The notes under the pieces were generated by a model. It was not told the origin of the DNA. It searched no databases and worked only from the letters and a program-made list of their open reading frames with translations. 64,000 bases of DNA from Streptococcus chenjunshii (GTDB lineage: Bacteria; Bacillota; Bacilli; Lactobacillales; Streptococcaceae): NCBI RefSeq assembly GCF_003086355.1, contig NZ_CP031733.1, positions 372,001 through 436,000 of the forward strand, written 5' to 3'. The position numbers and the translations under genes are program-made. Shown in pieces: positions 63,073-64,000 of this stretch. Position 1 is the first letter of the stretch; each line of letters opens with the position of its first letter.

Positions 63073-64000
63073 ATGACAAATCAACTGTTCAAATTGCTGA
63101 TTAACTTCCTTAACAAGCCAAAATTTATTTTAGGGTTTGTCCTAAGTTTGATAGGAACAAGTTTAGGTATTTTGCTGCCGCAGCTAATTGGTAAATTATT
63201 AGATGTAAAGTTTTTAACAGAAATCACTTCCCGGCCAAACGTGTTAGCTGGGATGGTTCTATTTTTTATTTCTGCTTATGTCATTCGGGCAACCTCATCC
63301 TATTTAGTAGGTACATGTGGTAGCCAAGCTTTAAATAAAATTCAAAAATACATCTATAGTCACCTTTTAAAAACATCGGTTCAGGAATTGGATACCTATC
63401 AGTCTGGTGACTTGGCCAGTCGTCTGACAAATGACATGTCCATTGTTCTCAACTTCATCACAGTTGTCGTCCCAAATTTATTGTTAAATTTCATTATCAT
63501 TGCTGGTTCAATTTACTTTTTATTCACAATCAGTCCATCAATGACTCTGATTAGTTTATTTATTGTTCCAGTGCTGCTGTCGATTATTGTTCCTATCAAT
63601 ACTCGACTAGAAACCTACTATAACAATTACCAAACTGGAGTTGGGGAAATTTCTAGCCGTATCAGTCATAAGTTTGTTCACATCCGTCTCATGAAGGCTT
63701 TTCGCGGAGAGCGTAGTGAAGCAAGAGAAATGGGAAAATCTTTTGACCGCCTGACTTCAAATTATAAAAAAATTATCGGTTGGTCTTCCTTCCAAAACAC
63801 CCTAATCAGCAGTCTGATGATGGGATTCATTATCCTGATTCTGGTTTTGGCTGGTGGTGAAGTGGCTAGAGGGACAATGACAATGAGTTCATTAATGACT
63901 TTTGTTCTTTATCTTACGCAGATGATTGATCCAATATCAGATATTTCGGAAGCCATGACTGAAATTAGTGAGTTTAAGAGTGTTTCAAACCGCTTAATGG
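63073..64000 (+). CDS. ABC exporter, N-terminal membrane domain (runs off the window)
   Basis: The frame is open from a double ATG (63070 and 63073) to the right edge, about 309 codons. It contains the type IV exporter membrane domain: helices near 15-35, 60-80 and 130-175, then the loop with LMKAFRGERSEAREMG and further helices. The ATPase domain must lie beyond the window. Such half-transporters export peptides or lipids. Its overlap with the preceding permease makes it part of the peptide operon, and it is the best candidate for exporting the 26-residue peptides. Confidence 0.85.
   Translation, partial: MTNQLFKLLINFLNKPKFILGFVLSLIGTSLGILLPQLIGKLLDVKFLTEITSRPNVLAGMVLFFISAYVIRATSSYLVGTCGSQALNKIQKYIYSHLLKTSVQELDTYQSGDLASRLTNDMSIVLNFITVVVPNLLLNFIIIAGSIYFLFTISPSMTLISLFIVPVLLSIIVPINTRLETYYNNYQTGVGEISSRISHKFVHIRLMKAFRGERSEAREMGKSFDRLTSNYKKIIGWSSFQNTLISSLMMGFIILILVLAGGEVARGTMTMSSLMTFVLYLTQMIDPISDISEAMTEISEFKSVSNRLM

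Overview
The window reads as a chromosomal segment of a low-to-moderate G+C Streptococcus, most likely of the mutans group. The basis is protein-level recognition and gene order recalled from that group: pflB beside dinB; cppA, glpF and pepX together; recD2-lepB-rnhC back to back with zapA-cvpA-mutS2; a clusterless mutY; and a fructose/tagatose PTS locus with lacD. No tRNA, rRNA or CRISPR array was seen.

Layout. 1-7.3 kb: end of a membrane-protein gene, a two-component system, ybaB, then a carbonyl/formaldehyde detoxification unit (aldo/keto reductase diverging from adhC-estD, plus a MerR gene) whose two promoters have 19-bp spacers over a dyad. 7.6-12 kb: a BusR-like c-di-AMP-type repressor diverging from an Asp23/Gls24 envelope-stress operon. 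12-17 kb: RpiR regulator and a sugar-1-phosphate kinase / PTS IIBC / tagatose-bisphosphate aldolase operon without a IIA gene. 17-30.5 kb: housekeeping and metabolic genes (dinB, pflB, cppA, glpF, pepX). 31-40.7 kb: recD2, lepB, rnhC, an inserted class B sortase with a truncated LPxTG-like protein, then zapA, cvpA, mutS2. 40.7-46.8 kb: decayed genes, PAP2 phosphatase, an amino-acid-dehydrogenase-like gene, MerR/BmrR regulator, trxA, mutY.

The most unusual part is 46.85-47.49 kb: a self-contained transcription unit with a consensus promoter (cre-like site in its spacer), four separate tiny ORFs of 12-16 codons, each with its own ribosome binding site, all carrying the peptide motif RYKNGD written with different synonymous codons, and ending in a strong terminator. 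It lies just upstream of a pilus island (48-57 kb): coiled-coil protein, signal peptidase, a 1639-residue LPQTG adhesin, an LPSTG pilin and a class C sortase. A group II intron sits directly after the sortase terminator.

A second peptide locus (59.0-64 kb) has a LytTR-type 9-12-9 direct repeat, four small ORFs including two nearly identical 26-residue peptides, and then ABC-2 permeases, a CPBP protease gene broken by an in-frame TGA, an ABC ATPase and the start of an ABC exporter. It looks like a bacteriocin or signalling-peptide locus with export and self-protection, though no family was recognised.

Two dispersed repeat families run through the window. Family A (about 100-400 bp, ten sites) abuts a start codon in the same orientation at eight of the ten sites, including a 171-bp tandem duplication in front of the sortase C gene. 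Family B (about 150-200 bp) occurs at three sites.
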